Positions 34,748 through 43,469 of a stretch of 64,000 nt of DNA are shown one piece after another. Both the position numbers and the translations under genes were made by a program. The stretch spans positions 1,426,001 through 1,490,000 of the forward strand of contig OY970182.1 in assembly GCA_963708095.1 (NCBI GenBank), given 5' to 3'. Within the stretch, counting starts at the first letter, position 1; the number at the start of each line of letters is the position of its first letter. The notes beneath the pieces are model-generated. The model was not told where the DNA came from. It ran no database searches and saw only the letters and a program-made list of their open reading frames with translations. This DNA is from JAJZVS01 sp963708095. Lineage in GTDB: Bacteria; Pseudomonadota; Alphaproteobacteria; Acetobacterales; Acetobacteraceae.

Positions 34748-36052
34748 TCAGCTCCGATATCCTGCCGGGAGCGCCCGACCGGTGGCCTCTCCCGCGACCA
34801 GGCAGAGGGCGATCCCGAACCAGAACGTCGGCTCGCGAACAATCAGGTTCGTTAGCGCAAAGATCACGAGGCTGCTCAGCAGCGCAGTCAATCCGGCCAT
34901 CCGCGCTCGCCATGAGCGAACAAGCGCCATGCCCATCAGCCATAGCAGGCTCGCGTCCGCGAGCACGCCGCCCTGAGTGAAGAGGTCGAGCAGCGTGTTA
35001 TGGGCTTCGAAGTCCGGTGTGCCATTCACCGGCGGATGATCGGCGCCCTTGTCCAGGGTCAATTCGGTCTCTCGCGCCGCAACCAGGTTCGGCGGAATGG
35101 GCAGATGCGGACCGGGGCCGAGGCCCAACATCCGCGCCTCCAACCCGCGGCTGATCGCTTCGCGCCAGAGAGCGAGGCGCAGGTCGGTTTCCTGCTTCGC
35201 TTCCTTTCCGCCATTCTTCAGAAGGCCCTGAGCCAGATGGCTGGAATCGGCGGTGGCCCGTACCGCGAACGGAACGCCGACGGCGAGCAGCAACGGCACT
35301 GCGATCATCAGCATCCATGCGAGCGCAGGCCGCAGGCTCGGCTGTGGGCTGCTCCAGGTGAGCCATATTCGCATTTTGCCGAACCCATAGACCGCCGTTG
35401 CGCCGACCAGGGCGAACGTGAAGGTGTCGGTTTTCGTAAGCCTGCCCACGCAGAGCGGAGTAACCATGCAAGCCACGGCGGTCGCCCGCACCCGCGTCGT
35501 TGCCGCCGTGTCGGCGAGATGCACCGCGGCGAGCACCAGCAGTGCACACAGAGAGGCAAGCTGATTGGGATTGGTGGACCAGCCTTCGAACCGGTCGCCG
35601 AACCACGGATCGATCAAAGGCAGCTGCATAAGATGCCACCCGGCAGCGAGCTGAGGCGCGAGCAGTACCGTGCCCCACACCGTCATCGAGCGGGCAACCC
35701 GCTGCAGGCGTGCGCCGGCGTCGCTTCCGAGCACTGCCATGCATGCCACGGTGCCGAGCAACGGATAGGCCATGGCATCGTGCAGGAACAGGCCGGTATC
35801 GTGCCTGTCGCGGATCACGAGCGCCGTCATCGTGCCCAGGGATTCGGCGATGGCAAACAACGTCCAGAAGACCAGCATATCGCGCAGCGCCGGAGTAAGC
35901 GGCAACCCTGACTGCCTGATCTCGCGCACCAAGGTGGCGGCGATCCAGACGACCAGAAGCATCTCGCCGGGCCCGACCGGCGCGCCGGGCAGGCGCAGCT
36001 TCGTCGCCGTCGTCAGCAGCAGCCCGAGCCCGAGGATGGTATCCAGACTCAC
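34748..36052 (-). CDS. O-antigen ligase/polymerase (Wzy/WaaL type)
   Basis: The protein has 434 residues from a GTG at 36052 that overlaps the GT4 stop (GTGA). About 10-12 spans are visible, with a long periplasmic loop near residues 270-350 holding LRLALWREAISRGLEARMLGLGPG and DFEAHNTLLDLFTQGGVLA. The His in EAHNT is the conserved residue of the Wzy_C domain. It polymerises or ligates lipid-linked repeat units in the periplasm. Confidence 0.88.
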   Translation of the reverse strand: MSLDTILGLGLLLTTATKLRLPGAPVGPGEMLLVVWIAATLVREIRQSGLPLTPALRDMLVFWTLFAIAESLGTMTALVIRDRHDTGLFLHDAMAYPLLGTVACMAVLGSDAGARLQRVARSMTVWGTVLLAPQLAAGWHLMQLPLIDPWFGDRFEGWSTNPNQLASLCALLVLAAVHLADTAATTRVRATAVACMVTPLCVGRLTKTDTFTFALVGATAVYGFGKMRIWLTWSSPQPSLRPALAWMLMIAVPLLLAVGVPFAVRATADSSHLAQGLLKNGGKEAKQETDLRLALWREAISRGLEARMLGLGPGPHLPIPPNLVAARETELTLDKGADHPPVNGTPDFEAHNTLLDLFTQGGVLADASLLWLMGMALVRSWRARMAGLTALLSSLVIFALTNLIVREPTFWFGIALCLVAGEATGRALPAGYRS

Positions 36053-37275
36053 GCGCCGAGCTCCGCCTCGCGCGCGGGCGCCCGGGCTCGTGAACCTGCC
36101 TGCGGTTCCCGTGCCCGTACCCCCAGAAGCTGTGCGTAAAGGTCGCAGTAGCGGGCCACGGTAAGATCAAGGCCGAACTCTTTCATGACCCGCTCCCTCG
36201 CTCGCTGCCCCATGGTCCGGGCTGCTTCCCGAGAGGCCAGCAGCTCGAGAATCCGCGCAGCCAGGACGCGCGGCCGGTGCGGCGGAACCAGGTATCCATT
36301 CCAACCGTCGCGAATGACGTCATTGCAGCCGGGCATATTCGTGGCCACGATCGGCAGGGCTGCCAGGGCCGCCTCAAGCAGGGCCCGAGGCACACCTTCG
36401 CGGTACTCGGTCGGAAACGCGAACGCATCTGCGATACCAAGCAGCGCCGGAACGTCCGGACGCTGGCCGATCGCCATCACGTAGGGTGCATGACGATCGA
36501 TCTCTGCCTGGCTGACGGCAAGCGGCCCCTCGCTTTCCCGGGGTCCTACCAACAGGAAGCGTACCCCGGGCCGGACAGCATGCACGAGTGCCGCGGCTTT
36601 CAATAGGGTCGGAATCCCCTTCTGGCGGGTGAGACGCGTGACGGTGAGCACCACTTCGGCTGTGCCCAAGCCGAGCGTCGTTCGCAACGCCGCCGCCGGG
36701 CTGGCCGACGCCGCGGCCGCCGTGAAGCGCTCAATGTCGATGCCGGACCCCGGGATCAGACGCGCAAGGCTGCGGCCAAGCATGCCGTGCCGCCCGAAAA
36801 ACTCCATGTCGTCACGGTTCTGGAACACGGTTGACGCCGTCGTGCGCGCTGCCAGGCGATGCAAAACTCTTTGTACAGGGCGCAATCCAAGGGCCGTCAG
36901 TGAGCGCGACGAGTACACCCATCCCAGGCCATTGATGGTGCGTACAACAGGGACACCCGTCATGCCTCGCGCTGCCAACGGCACCAGGAGGTTAGGTTTG
37001 GTGTCGAATGTCTGCACAAGGTCTGGATTTTCCTGGGCGAGCAGCACACGCAGTTCGCGTAGCGAGTTACGATCCGAGAGTGGTCCGATAAAGCGCCCAA
37101 ACTCGAAGCGGCGGTAGGCGATGCCCGCATGCAGAAACGGTGTCGGATCGCCGCTCGCAGCCGCGGTAACGCGAAAGCCCTCAGCCGTCAGGGCGCGCAG
37201 GAACGGGATGCGGAGATAGTGGTCCTCGCCGCCGATGCATAGCATGTGCAACCTGCACAAACTACCTGCCATCAT
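36049..37275 (-). CDS. GT4 glycosyltransferase
   Basis: The protein has 408 residues using ATG 37275; in-frame starts at 37299 and 37353 exist. The N-terminal half has LCIGGEDHYLRIPFLRALTAEGFRV and NPDLVQTFDTKPNLL. The C-terminal half has VLTVTRLTRQKGIPTLLKAA and EYREGVPRALLEAALAALPIVAT with the E-x7-E donor site. This is the only regular glycosyltransferase in the locus besides the initiating enzyme. It is the first gene of the minus-strand chain. Confidence 0.92.
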   Translation of the reverse strand: MMAGSLCRLHMLCIGGEDHYLRIPFLRALTAEGFRVTAAASGDPTPFLHAGIAYRRFEFGRFIGPLSDRNSLRELRVLLAQENPDLVQTFDTKPNLLVPLAARGMTGVPVVRTINGLGWVYSSRSLTALGLRPVQRVLHRLAARTTASTVFQNRDDMEFFGRHGMLGRSLARLIPGSGIDIERFTAAAASASPAAALRTTLGLGTAEVVLTVTRLTRQKGIPTLLKAAALVHAVRPGVRFLLVGPRESEGPLAVSQAEIDRHAPYVMAIGQRPDVPALLGIADAFAFPTEYREGVPRALLEAALAALPIVATNMPGCNDVIRDGWNGYLVPPHRPRVLAARILELLASREAARTMGQRARERVMKEFGLDLTVARYCDLYAQLLGVRAREPQAGSRARAPAREAELGA

Positions 37276-37789
37276 ACGGATCCCAGACCCGACCGACATC
37301 GCCCGTGCTACAACGGTGCGACGGCCATGGAGAAGAAGGAGTGTGGGCAGCACAAGCCGTACGCAATGGCACCTCCCTCTGGTACAAGCTTCGTAGCAAC
37401 CGACGTGTGCAAAATGGATCGATGGTCTGGAGCGGAATAACGCACTATCTTGGGCAGCTTGGCGACTTGGTCGAGGGGTTGAGACAGGATTAGTCCCTTC
37501 GATCTACACCGGGACCTCGGGCCAACGCGCGCTCGTTGTCGGTCATTCGCCGACCCGGTGCCTGATCCAGCTCTGAAGTATGCCAGGATTCCGCCAAGGC
37601 ACTCGGAGCTCATTACATATCGACGGCAGCATATGAGACGGGCATGGGCGATAATCTCGGGCTTTGGTCGTAAGCCGCTTTGCTCGTTTCAGGCGGAGCC
37701 GGGATATGAAATGCTAGTTTCAGATGGAGGGGGTCGACTCCGTCGGATCTCCTATTTCCTACCGTTATCCGACCCCAGGAGAGCAGAGA
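37276..37789. other. Divergent regulatory region of the polysaccharide locus
   Basis: No gene is supported in these ~510 bases between the divergent GT4 and nucleotidyltransferase genes. Composition is less GC-rich than the flanks. It must hold the promoters for both halves of the locus; no clear -35/-10 pair or long inverted repeat was identified by eye. AGGAGAG at 37777-37783 is the ribosome site of the next gene. Confidence 0.45.
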
Positions 37790-38524
37790 ATGAAAGCAGT
37801 CATCCAGGCGGGCGGAAAGGGCACGCGCCTGCGGCCCTATACCAACATCCTCCCCAAGCCGCTGATGCCGGTCGGGTCGAAACCGGTGCTGGAGCTGCTG
37901 CTCGGATGGCTCCGTCGCAACAACATCGAGGAAGTCTTTGTTACCACTGGTTACCTCGGTCATCTCATTCAAAGCTTCTGCGGTGATGGCCGGCAGTGGG
38001 ATATCCGGATCACCTATACGCACGAGCACGAGCCGCTGGGCACGATTGGCCCGCTGACCATGCTGCGCGAGCAGCTCGATCGCCCATTCCTGGTGCTGAA
38101 CGGCGACGTCCTGACCGACCTTAATCTCAAGGCATTCATAACCGCGCACACCCGGAGCGGTGCCGGAGTTACGATCGCTACGGCCCGACGGGAGGTCAGC
38201 GTCGATTTCGGCGTTATCGAGACGGAGAATGACCGCGTGATGGAATTCCATGAAAAGCCCCGGCTCAGCCATCTCGTCAGCATGGGCATCTATTGCATGC
38301 AGCCGGAGATGCTCGAGCACATTCCGTCGCGAATTCCGTTCGGCTTCGACGATCTGATGCACAGGATGCTCGAACGCGGCATTCCGGCGCACACCTTCCT
38401 GCATCGCGGATTCTGGCTGGATGTCGGGAGAGTAGAGGATTTTCAGAGGGCGCAGGAGATGCAGTGGGATGGCGACGTACCACCGTTCGAAACGTCGGCA
38501 AGGCACGCGATGGCCGCCGCGTGA
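37790..38524 (+). CDS. Sugar-1-phosphate nucleotidyltransferase
   Basis: The protein has 244 residues; ATG 37790 follows AGGAGAGCAGAGA. QAGGKGTRLRPYTNILPKPLMPVGSKP is the NTP_transferase signature, and VLNGDVLTDL carries the metal-binding Asp. Short members like this one (without a C-terminal beta-helix) activate sugars such as glucose, mannose or legionaminic-type intermediates. The base and sugar cannot be read from sequence. First gene of the plus-strand half of the locus. Confidence 0.9.
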   Translation: MKAVIQAGGKGTRLRPYTNILPKPLMPVGSKPVLELLLGWLRRNNIEEVFVTTGYLGHLIQSFCGDGRQWDIRITYTHEHEPLGTIGPLTMLREQLDRPFLVLNGDVLTDLNLKAFITAHTRSGAGVTIATARREVSVDFGVIETENDRVMEFHEKPRLSHLVSMGIYCMQPEMLEHIPSRIPFGFDDLMHRMLERGIPAHTFLHRGFWLDVGRVEDFQRAQEMQWDGDVPPFETSARHAMAAA

Positions 38525-38565
38525 TTCGCCTGCACCATAGACGACTTTGAGCGGAGCGGCCTGCA

Positions 38566-39678
38566 ATGTTATTGGTCTCGGAACCTAGCCTCGGCAGCGA
38601 CGAGAAGCACGCCCTCGCCGAAGTGATAGACAGCAACTGGATTACCATGGGAGACCGGGTGAAAGCCTTCGAGCGCGCCTTCGCCCAGGAGCATCAGGCA
38701 GATGAGGCAGTAGCTGTCAATTCCTGCACTGCGGGTCTGCATGTTGCGCTGCAGGCGCTGGGCGTCGGTCCGGGCGACGAGGTGCTGGTTCCCTCGCTGA
38801 GCTTCGTCGCCACGGCGAACTGCGTACTTTATAATGGGGCGACGCCTGTCTTCGTGGATATAGAGGCAGTCGACGTACCGCTGATCAGCCTGGATGACGC
38901 CACGGCCAAGCTCACGCCGCGGACCAAAGCCGTGATTGTCATGCATTATGCGGGCTACATGGTGGATGGCCTTGCCTGGCGGAATTTTGCCGACAGGCAC
39001 GGATTGCTTCTGATCGAGGACTTTGCCCATGCGGTGGGAGCCGCCCGTGGGCCGGTTTTCGGTGACGCGGCCGTGTTCAGTTTCTACGGCAACAAGAATA
39101 TGACGACGGCCGAGGGGGGCATGGTTATCGCATCCGATGCGGAGGTAGAACAGCGGATCCGCCGTGCCCGTGGCCATGGCATGACCAGCGGTACGGCGGA
39201 ACGTCTGCATAGTCGCGAGCCAACCTACGACGTCACCATGCTCGGGTTCAACTACAGGATGTCGGAGCTGAATGCCGCCATCGGCCTGGTGCAGTTGCGC
39301 AGCCTCGATGCCTGGAACCGCCAGCGCGAGCGGCTCGTGCGTGCGTATCGCCGACGCCTGAGCCAGCAGTGCCCGACCGTGTTGGTCCCTTTTCCCGAGC
39401 CAAGGCCCGCGGCCTTTCACATTCTCCCCGTGCTGCTGCCGGCGCTCGTGGATCGTGGTGCCGTCATGGAGCGGATGCACGAATCAGGCATACAAACCAC
39501 GTTCCACTACCCGCCGATTCACCGCCTCTCGTACTATCGCGACCGATTCCCATCGCTTAGCCTGGCGCGCACGGAAGCGTTTGCGGCGCGGGAGCTGACC
39601 TTGCCGCTTCATCCGAAGCTCACGGAGCTCGATGTGGAACAAGTGGTCGGCTCGCTCGCGGCCGCCATCGCGAGCTAG
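38566..39678 (+). CDS. DegT/DnrJ/EryC1/StrS aminotransferase
   Basis: The protein has 370 residues. The PLP enzyme pattern is complete: NSCTAGLHVALQALGVGPGDEV, LLLIEDFAHAVGA and FYGNKNMTTAEGGMV with the Schiff-base Lys at residue 177. It transfers an amino group to a keto-sugar nucleotide. With the LegB-like dehydratase in the same cluster it probably makes a 4-amino-4,6-dideoxy sugar nucleotide (inferred). It lies 41 bases after the nucleotidyltransferase. Confidence 0.93.
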   Translation: MLLVSEPSLGSDEKHALAEVIDSNWITMGDRVKAFERAFAQEHQADEAVAVNSCTAGLHVALQALGVGPGDEVLVPSLSFVATANCVLYNGATPVFVDIEAVDVPLISLDDATAKLTPRTKAVIVMHYAGYMVDGLAWRNFADRHGLLLIEDFAHAVGAARGPVFGDAAVFSFYGNKNMTTAEGGMVIASDAEVEQRIRRARGHGMTSGTAERLHSREPTYDVTMLGFNYRMSELNAAIGLVQLRSLDAWNRQRERLVRAYRRRLSQQCPTVLVPFPEPRPAAFHILPVLLPALVDRGAVMERMHESGIQTTFHYPPIHRLSYYRDRFPSLSLARTEAFAARELTLPLHPKLTELDVEQVVGSLAAAIAS

Positions 39679-39693
39679 CTGAGAGCGAGTCTC

Positions 39694-40443
39694 ATGAGCC
39701 ATATGGGCCGATCCTTAGGACACCGTGCGTCCACGGAGGCTTGGTGGAGCGCCGCCGCCGTGCGCGTTCTCGACGTTTGGGTCGCCATGTCGGGTCTTCT
39801 GTGTCTCGGTATGATCATGGGCCTAGTTGCTCTAGCGGTCTGGCTTGAGGACGGGCGACCGGTGATCTACACTCAGGCCCGGATAGGTCGATACGGATGC
39901 GGCTTTCGCTTATATAAATTCCGAAAGTTCCGCGTGGTCGATGAAACAGGGCCCTGGCTTACAGTGAAGGACGACCCGCGCCTTACACGGGTGGGCCGGC
40001 TGATAGAGCGGACGAAGCTCGACGAATTGCCACAATTATGGAACGTCCTGGTCGGCAGCATGTCGATCGTGGGGCCACGGCCGGAGGTGCCCGAATTCGC
40101 TGACTGCTTTGATCGTGGGTGCCAACGCCTGCTTGATTTTAAACCGGGCATTTTCGGGCCGGCTCAAGTGGCGTTTCGCCGCGAGGGGGAGCTCTACCCC
40201 GACCGCAATATCGAACTCTTCTATCGCGAGGTTCTTTTTCCTGAGAAGGCTCGCCTGGACCTGGCCTACTATCCGAACCGCTCAGTGGGCGGCGATATTG
40301 CCTGGATCTGGCGCGGCGTGCGCGCGGTCCTTGATATCACGGATCCCGCAACGGTCCCTCCGCTCGGGCCGACTTTTGCGGCATTGGGGGCAGCGATGGG
40401 CGGCCCCTCAGGCCAAAGTCTCGACCTTCAGGAGAAGAGGTGA
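39694..40443 (+). CDS. Initiating sugar-phosphate transferase (ExoY/WcaJ/PglC family)
   Basis: The protein has 249 residues. One hydrophobic segment lies at ~23-48, then the catalytic domain: VIYTQARIGRYGCGF, LYKFRKFR, LIERTKLDELPQLWNVLVGSMSIVGPRPEVPEF and the acidic pair in the KLDELPQ region. It transfers a sugar phosphate to undecaprenyl phosphate and starts repeat-unit assembly at the inner membrane. It is of the short form without the extra N-terminal spans of WbaP. It precedes the dehydratase by only 3 bases. Confidence 0.92.
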   Translation: MSHMGRSLGHRASTEAWWSAAAVRVLDVWVAMSGLLCLGMIMGLVALAVWLEDGRPVIYTQARIGRYGCGFRLYKFRKFRVVDETGPWLTVKDDPRLTRVGRLIERTKLDELPQLWNVLVGSMSIVGPRPEVPEFADCFDRGCQRLLDFKPGIFGPAQVAFRREGELYPDRNIELFYREVLFPEKARLDLAYYPNRSVGGDIAWIWRGVRAVLDITDPATVPPLGPTFAALGAAMGGPSGQSLDLQEKR

Positions 40444-40446
40444 ACG

Positions 40447-41454
40447 GTGGGCTACGAACGCACTCGGGTTCTCGTGACCGGTGCCGACGGCTTCATAGGC
40501 TCGCACCTGACCGAGGCCCTCGCCAACGCCGGGGCCGAGGTGACAGCGCTTTGCCTATACAATTCCTTCGATTCACACGGTTGGCTGGATGAGGTACCCG
40601 TGCAGATTGCGCGCCGTCTCAAGCTGGTGCGTGGCGATGTTCGTGACGCGGGCTTTGTCCGTGCGCTCGTTGCCGGGCATGATATCGTCTTCCATCTGGC
40701 GGCGCTCATCGCTATCCCCTATTCCTACCGGGCCCCGAATTCGTATGTTGAGACGAACGTCGTGGGTACGTTGAATGTGCTGGAGGCGGTGCGTGCCTGC
40801 GCCACCAATCGGATGGTGCATACGTCCACCAGCGAGGTCTATGGATCAGCCATCACGGTGCCGATCACCGAAGAGCACCGGCTGCAGGGTCAATCACCGT
40901 ACTCCGCTTCGAAGATCGGCGCGGATATGATGGCCGAGGCGTTCGCACGTTCGTTTGGCGTGCCAGTGACGGTACTGCGGCCGTTCAATACTTTCGGGCC
41001 AAGGCAGAGCGAGCGTGCCGTGATCCCATCGATCATCCGGCAAATGCTGGACCCCGACTGCCCGACAGTGAAGGTAGGCGATATCACGACCGTGCGGGAC
41101 TTTAGCTTCGTCGAAGACACCGTCGCCGCGTTCCTGGCCGTGGGCCTTGCCGGGAAGACCGACGCCGGTCGCGTCTATAACGCCGGCAGCGGGAGGGCCG
41201 TCGAGATCTCCGAGGTGATCGATCTGCTCGCCGAGATCATTGGGTCGGACAAGCAGGTCGAGCAGGACGAGAAGCGCTTCCGTCCCCCCCAGTCCGAGGT
41301 ACTGGCCCTGCTCGCGGACGCGAGCCGCCTGAACGCCGACACCGGATGGTGCCCACAGGTGAACCTGGATGAGGGGCTGCGAAGGACTGTCGACTGGTGG
41401 CGCGATCAATTGGCAGCCGGCCGTGTGCGGTACGGCGCTACCTTTATGACATAG
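40447..41454 (+). CDS. NAD-dependent sugar-nucleotide 4,6-dehydratase/epimerase (LegB-like)
   Basis: The protein has 335 residues from a GTG at 40447. VTGADGFIGSHLTEAL binds NAD; TSTSEVYGSA and YSASK provide the catalytic Ser/Thr and Tyr-x3-Lys. LYNSFDSHGWLDE, AALIAIPYSYRAPNSYVETN and ITEEHRLQGQSPYSASKIGAD closely match LegB-type enzymes that convert UDP-GlcNAc to the 4-keto-6-deoxy sugar. With the aminotransferase upstream, this supports amino-dideoxy sugar synthesis. Convergent with the sulfotransferase gene (47-base gap). Confidence 0.92.
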   Translation: MGYERTRVLVTGADGFIGSHLTEALANAGAEVTALCLYNSFDSHGWLDEVPVQIARRLKLVRGDVRDAGFVRALVAGHDIVFHLAALIAIPYSYRAPNSYVETNVVGTLNVLEAVRACATNRMVHTSTSEVYGSAITVPITEEHRLQGQSPYSASKIGADMMAEAFARSFGVPVTVLRPFNTFGPRQSERAVIPSIIRQMLDPDCPTVKVGDITTVRDFSFVEDTVAAFLAVGLAGKTDAGRVYNAGSGRAVEISEVIDLLAEIIGSDKQVEQDEKRFRPPQSEVLALLADASRLNADTGWCPQVNLDEGLRRTVDWWRDQLAAGRVRYGATFMT

Positions 41455-41501
41455 GCAGAGCACAGCATCGCGGCGGTCCTCACCAGCAGCATGCCAGACA
41501 C

Positions 41502-43403
41502 CTAGTCGAGCGTGTAGCCCAGGCGCGAAATCGTGGGGCGCAAGATCGGCAGCACGGGCTCGAAATGTCGTATATAGTTGCGGTATCGGAATACGGCGTG
41601 CTCATACAGTGGCTCAGCCACCTGCGCGTAGCTTGCGGTGCGCGCGTATCGCCGGTTCTCGTGAAAGGCAAGACAGGCGGGCTCGAATGATTCGCCTATG
41701 AAGTCGAGCATACGACGCACGCCCGCCTCCTGCGCGGCAACCAGCTCTTCGTACCGGAGCGGGAGATAGCGCAAGTCCATCTCCGATCTGTAGCGTTCCA
41801 CCAACTCCATGATCAGTGCATAGTGCCGCGCGATCGTTTCGAGCTCGAGGCCGCAGAAAAAGCCGTGAGTGAGCTGGTTCGAAAATACGGATAGCACGAC
41901 ATCCAGCGGATGCCGCAGCACATGGAGCAAGGGCGTCTCCGGGAACAGAAGGGCGATCAGACCCGTGTGCATTTCGTTCAGCGGCATCTTGTCAGTGAAC
42001 CATGGGGCTGCATCGTCGATCGCCCCGAGTTGGCGGGCGCGGCGAAGGTAGTGGTCACGCAAGAGATCAAGATCATCGCAATGATCGCCCATCCAAAGCT
42101 CCGCCAACGCTTCCGGATACGCCAGCGGGCTCTCCAGCATGCGCGGCATCAGTCCTGCGATTTCGCTGACCGTTGGCAATTCGTCGCCGGCATGGATGCG
42201 CGGATGGGCCGACAGGATCTGCTCGACAAGGGTTGTCCCGGAACGGGGAAAACCCAGGATGAACACCGGCTGCGCGATGTCCAGGCGCTTTCCGGCGCGC
42301 GGCAGGAGCTGAAGACGTCCGGCGGTGAAGAAGGCGGCTAGACGGGCAGCGAGATCGCGCGCGTATTCGGCGAGATAGGCGTGCCCGCTCAATGTGCGGG
42401 ACCTGTGCTTGCCCGCAGTGAATGCCGCGAAGGCTGCATCGTAACTGCCCAGGCGGTCGAGCAGGCGGCCCTTCATCAGCAATTCGTCGGGTCCCAGTTC
42501 GCCGTCTGTGTACATGCGGGCCATGGCGTCGAGAACCCCCAGTGCCGCCTCGTATTGCCCCATCCGGCCGAGCAGTACCGCACGGCTGAGCCGAACGGAG
42601 GCATTTGCAGGCGACACCACCTCGGCGCGATCGAGGAGCGCGGCGGCTGCCTCAAATTGGCGGTCGGCCTCTTCCAGCCGGGCCCAGCCGAGAAGGGTTT
42701 GAACAACGGATGGAGCGGCTGCCACCGATTTCCGGTAGAGCGCGCGGGCCTCCGTCATGCGTCCCTGGTTCTTGAGGTTCCATGCCAGGTTCGCGAGCAG
42801 GATGGGATCTGGGTGCGACGAGAACGCCAGGACACGACGGTAATGATACTCGCCCACCTGCGGCCGGTGCAATTCCGTCATGACCATGCCCATCAGGTTC
42901 TGGGCCTGCGGGCTTTCGGGTGCGAGCCGCACGGCATTACGGGCGTGCCGCTCCGCCTGGTCCAGAGCGCCTCGGGCGAGTAGCAGCACCCCCAGCTCGA
43001 TCGTTGCCCACGCGTTGTTCGGGTTAAGCGCGACGAGACGCCCTGCCAATGCTTCGGCCGCACGGACCTCGCCGGCCGATTTGCGGAGTTCGTACAATAG
43101 CGCGAGCGCGCGAGCTTCACCCGGTGCCCTTTCGAGCACATCCAGGCATAACCGCTCGGCTGTCTCCCGTGCGCCTCGTTTCTGCGCCTCCACCGCGTGT
43201 TCGACCTGTGTCTGCAGCGACCCGCCCGCCTCCGCGGCCCTAAGGAGGGCCGGCTCAACTGCGCAGCAACGGATCTGGCGAAGTCCGCTGCCGCAGGCAC
43301 ATAGGGGATGCGCCGCCGTTTCGATTTTCGGTCGCATCACCGGCTCCGGTTTTGATTTGGGTATTCCGACCGGCAACATGGAAGCAAGCTTGACCGCTGT
43401 CAT
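41502..43403 (-). CDS. TPR sulfotransferase with an N-terminal SEC-C zinc motif
   Basis: The protein has 633 residues. Residues ~33-48 (PLCACGSGLRQIRCC) form a SEC-C type Cys motif. Residues ~70-330 are TPR-like helical repeats (NPNNAWATIELGVLLLARG and similar). From ~375 comes a sulfotransferase: VFILGFPRSGTTLVEQIL as the PAPS 5' loop (~383), DKMPLNEMHTG, and VLRHPLDVVLSVF as the 3'-phosphate site. TPR-linked enzymes of this type resemble protein-tyrosine or glycan sulfotransferases; the acceptor is unknown. Its position next to the polysaccharide locus and the repeat adhesin suggests envelope modification. Confidence 0.88.
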   Translation of the reverse strand: MTAVKLASMLPVGIPKSKPEPVMRPKIETAAHPLCACGSGLRQIRCCAVEPALLRAAEAGGSLQTQVEHAVEAQKRGARETAERLCLDVLERAPGEARALALLYELRKSAGEVRAAEALAGRLVALNPNNAWATIELGVLLLARGALDQAERHARNAVRLAPESPQAQNLMGMVMTELHRPQVGEYHYRRVLAFSSHPDPILLANLAWNLKNQGRMTEARALYRKSVAAAPSVVQTLLGWARLEEADRQFEAAAALLDRAEVVSPANASVRLSRAVLLGRMGQYEAALGVLDAMARMYTDGELGPDELLMKGRLLDRLGSYDAAFAAFTAGKHRSRTLSGHAYLAEYARDLAARLAAFFTAGRLQLLPRAGKRLDIAQPVFILGFPRSGTTLVEQILSAHPRIHAGDELPTVSEIAGLMPRMLESPLAYPEALAELWMGDHCDDLDLLRDHYLRRARQLGAIDDAAPWFTDKMPLNEMHTGLIALLFPETPLLHVLRHPLDVVLSVFSNQLTHGFFCGLELETIARHYALIMELVERYRSEMDLRYLPLRYEELVAAQEAGVRRMLDFIGESFEPACLAFHENRRYARTASYAQVAEPLYEHAVFRYRNYIRHFEPVLPILRPTISRLGYTLD

Positions 43404-43469
43404 GGCTGCGCTAGGGTGAGTCGCCTCCCTTCCCCCTTGACCGACCCGCAGCCGGGCAACCGGGTGCCG

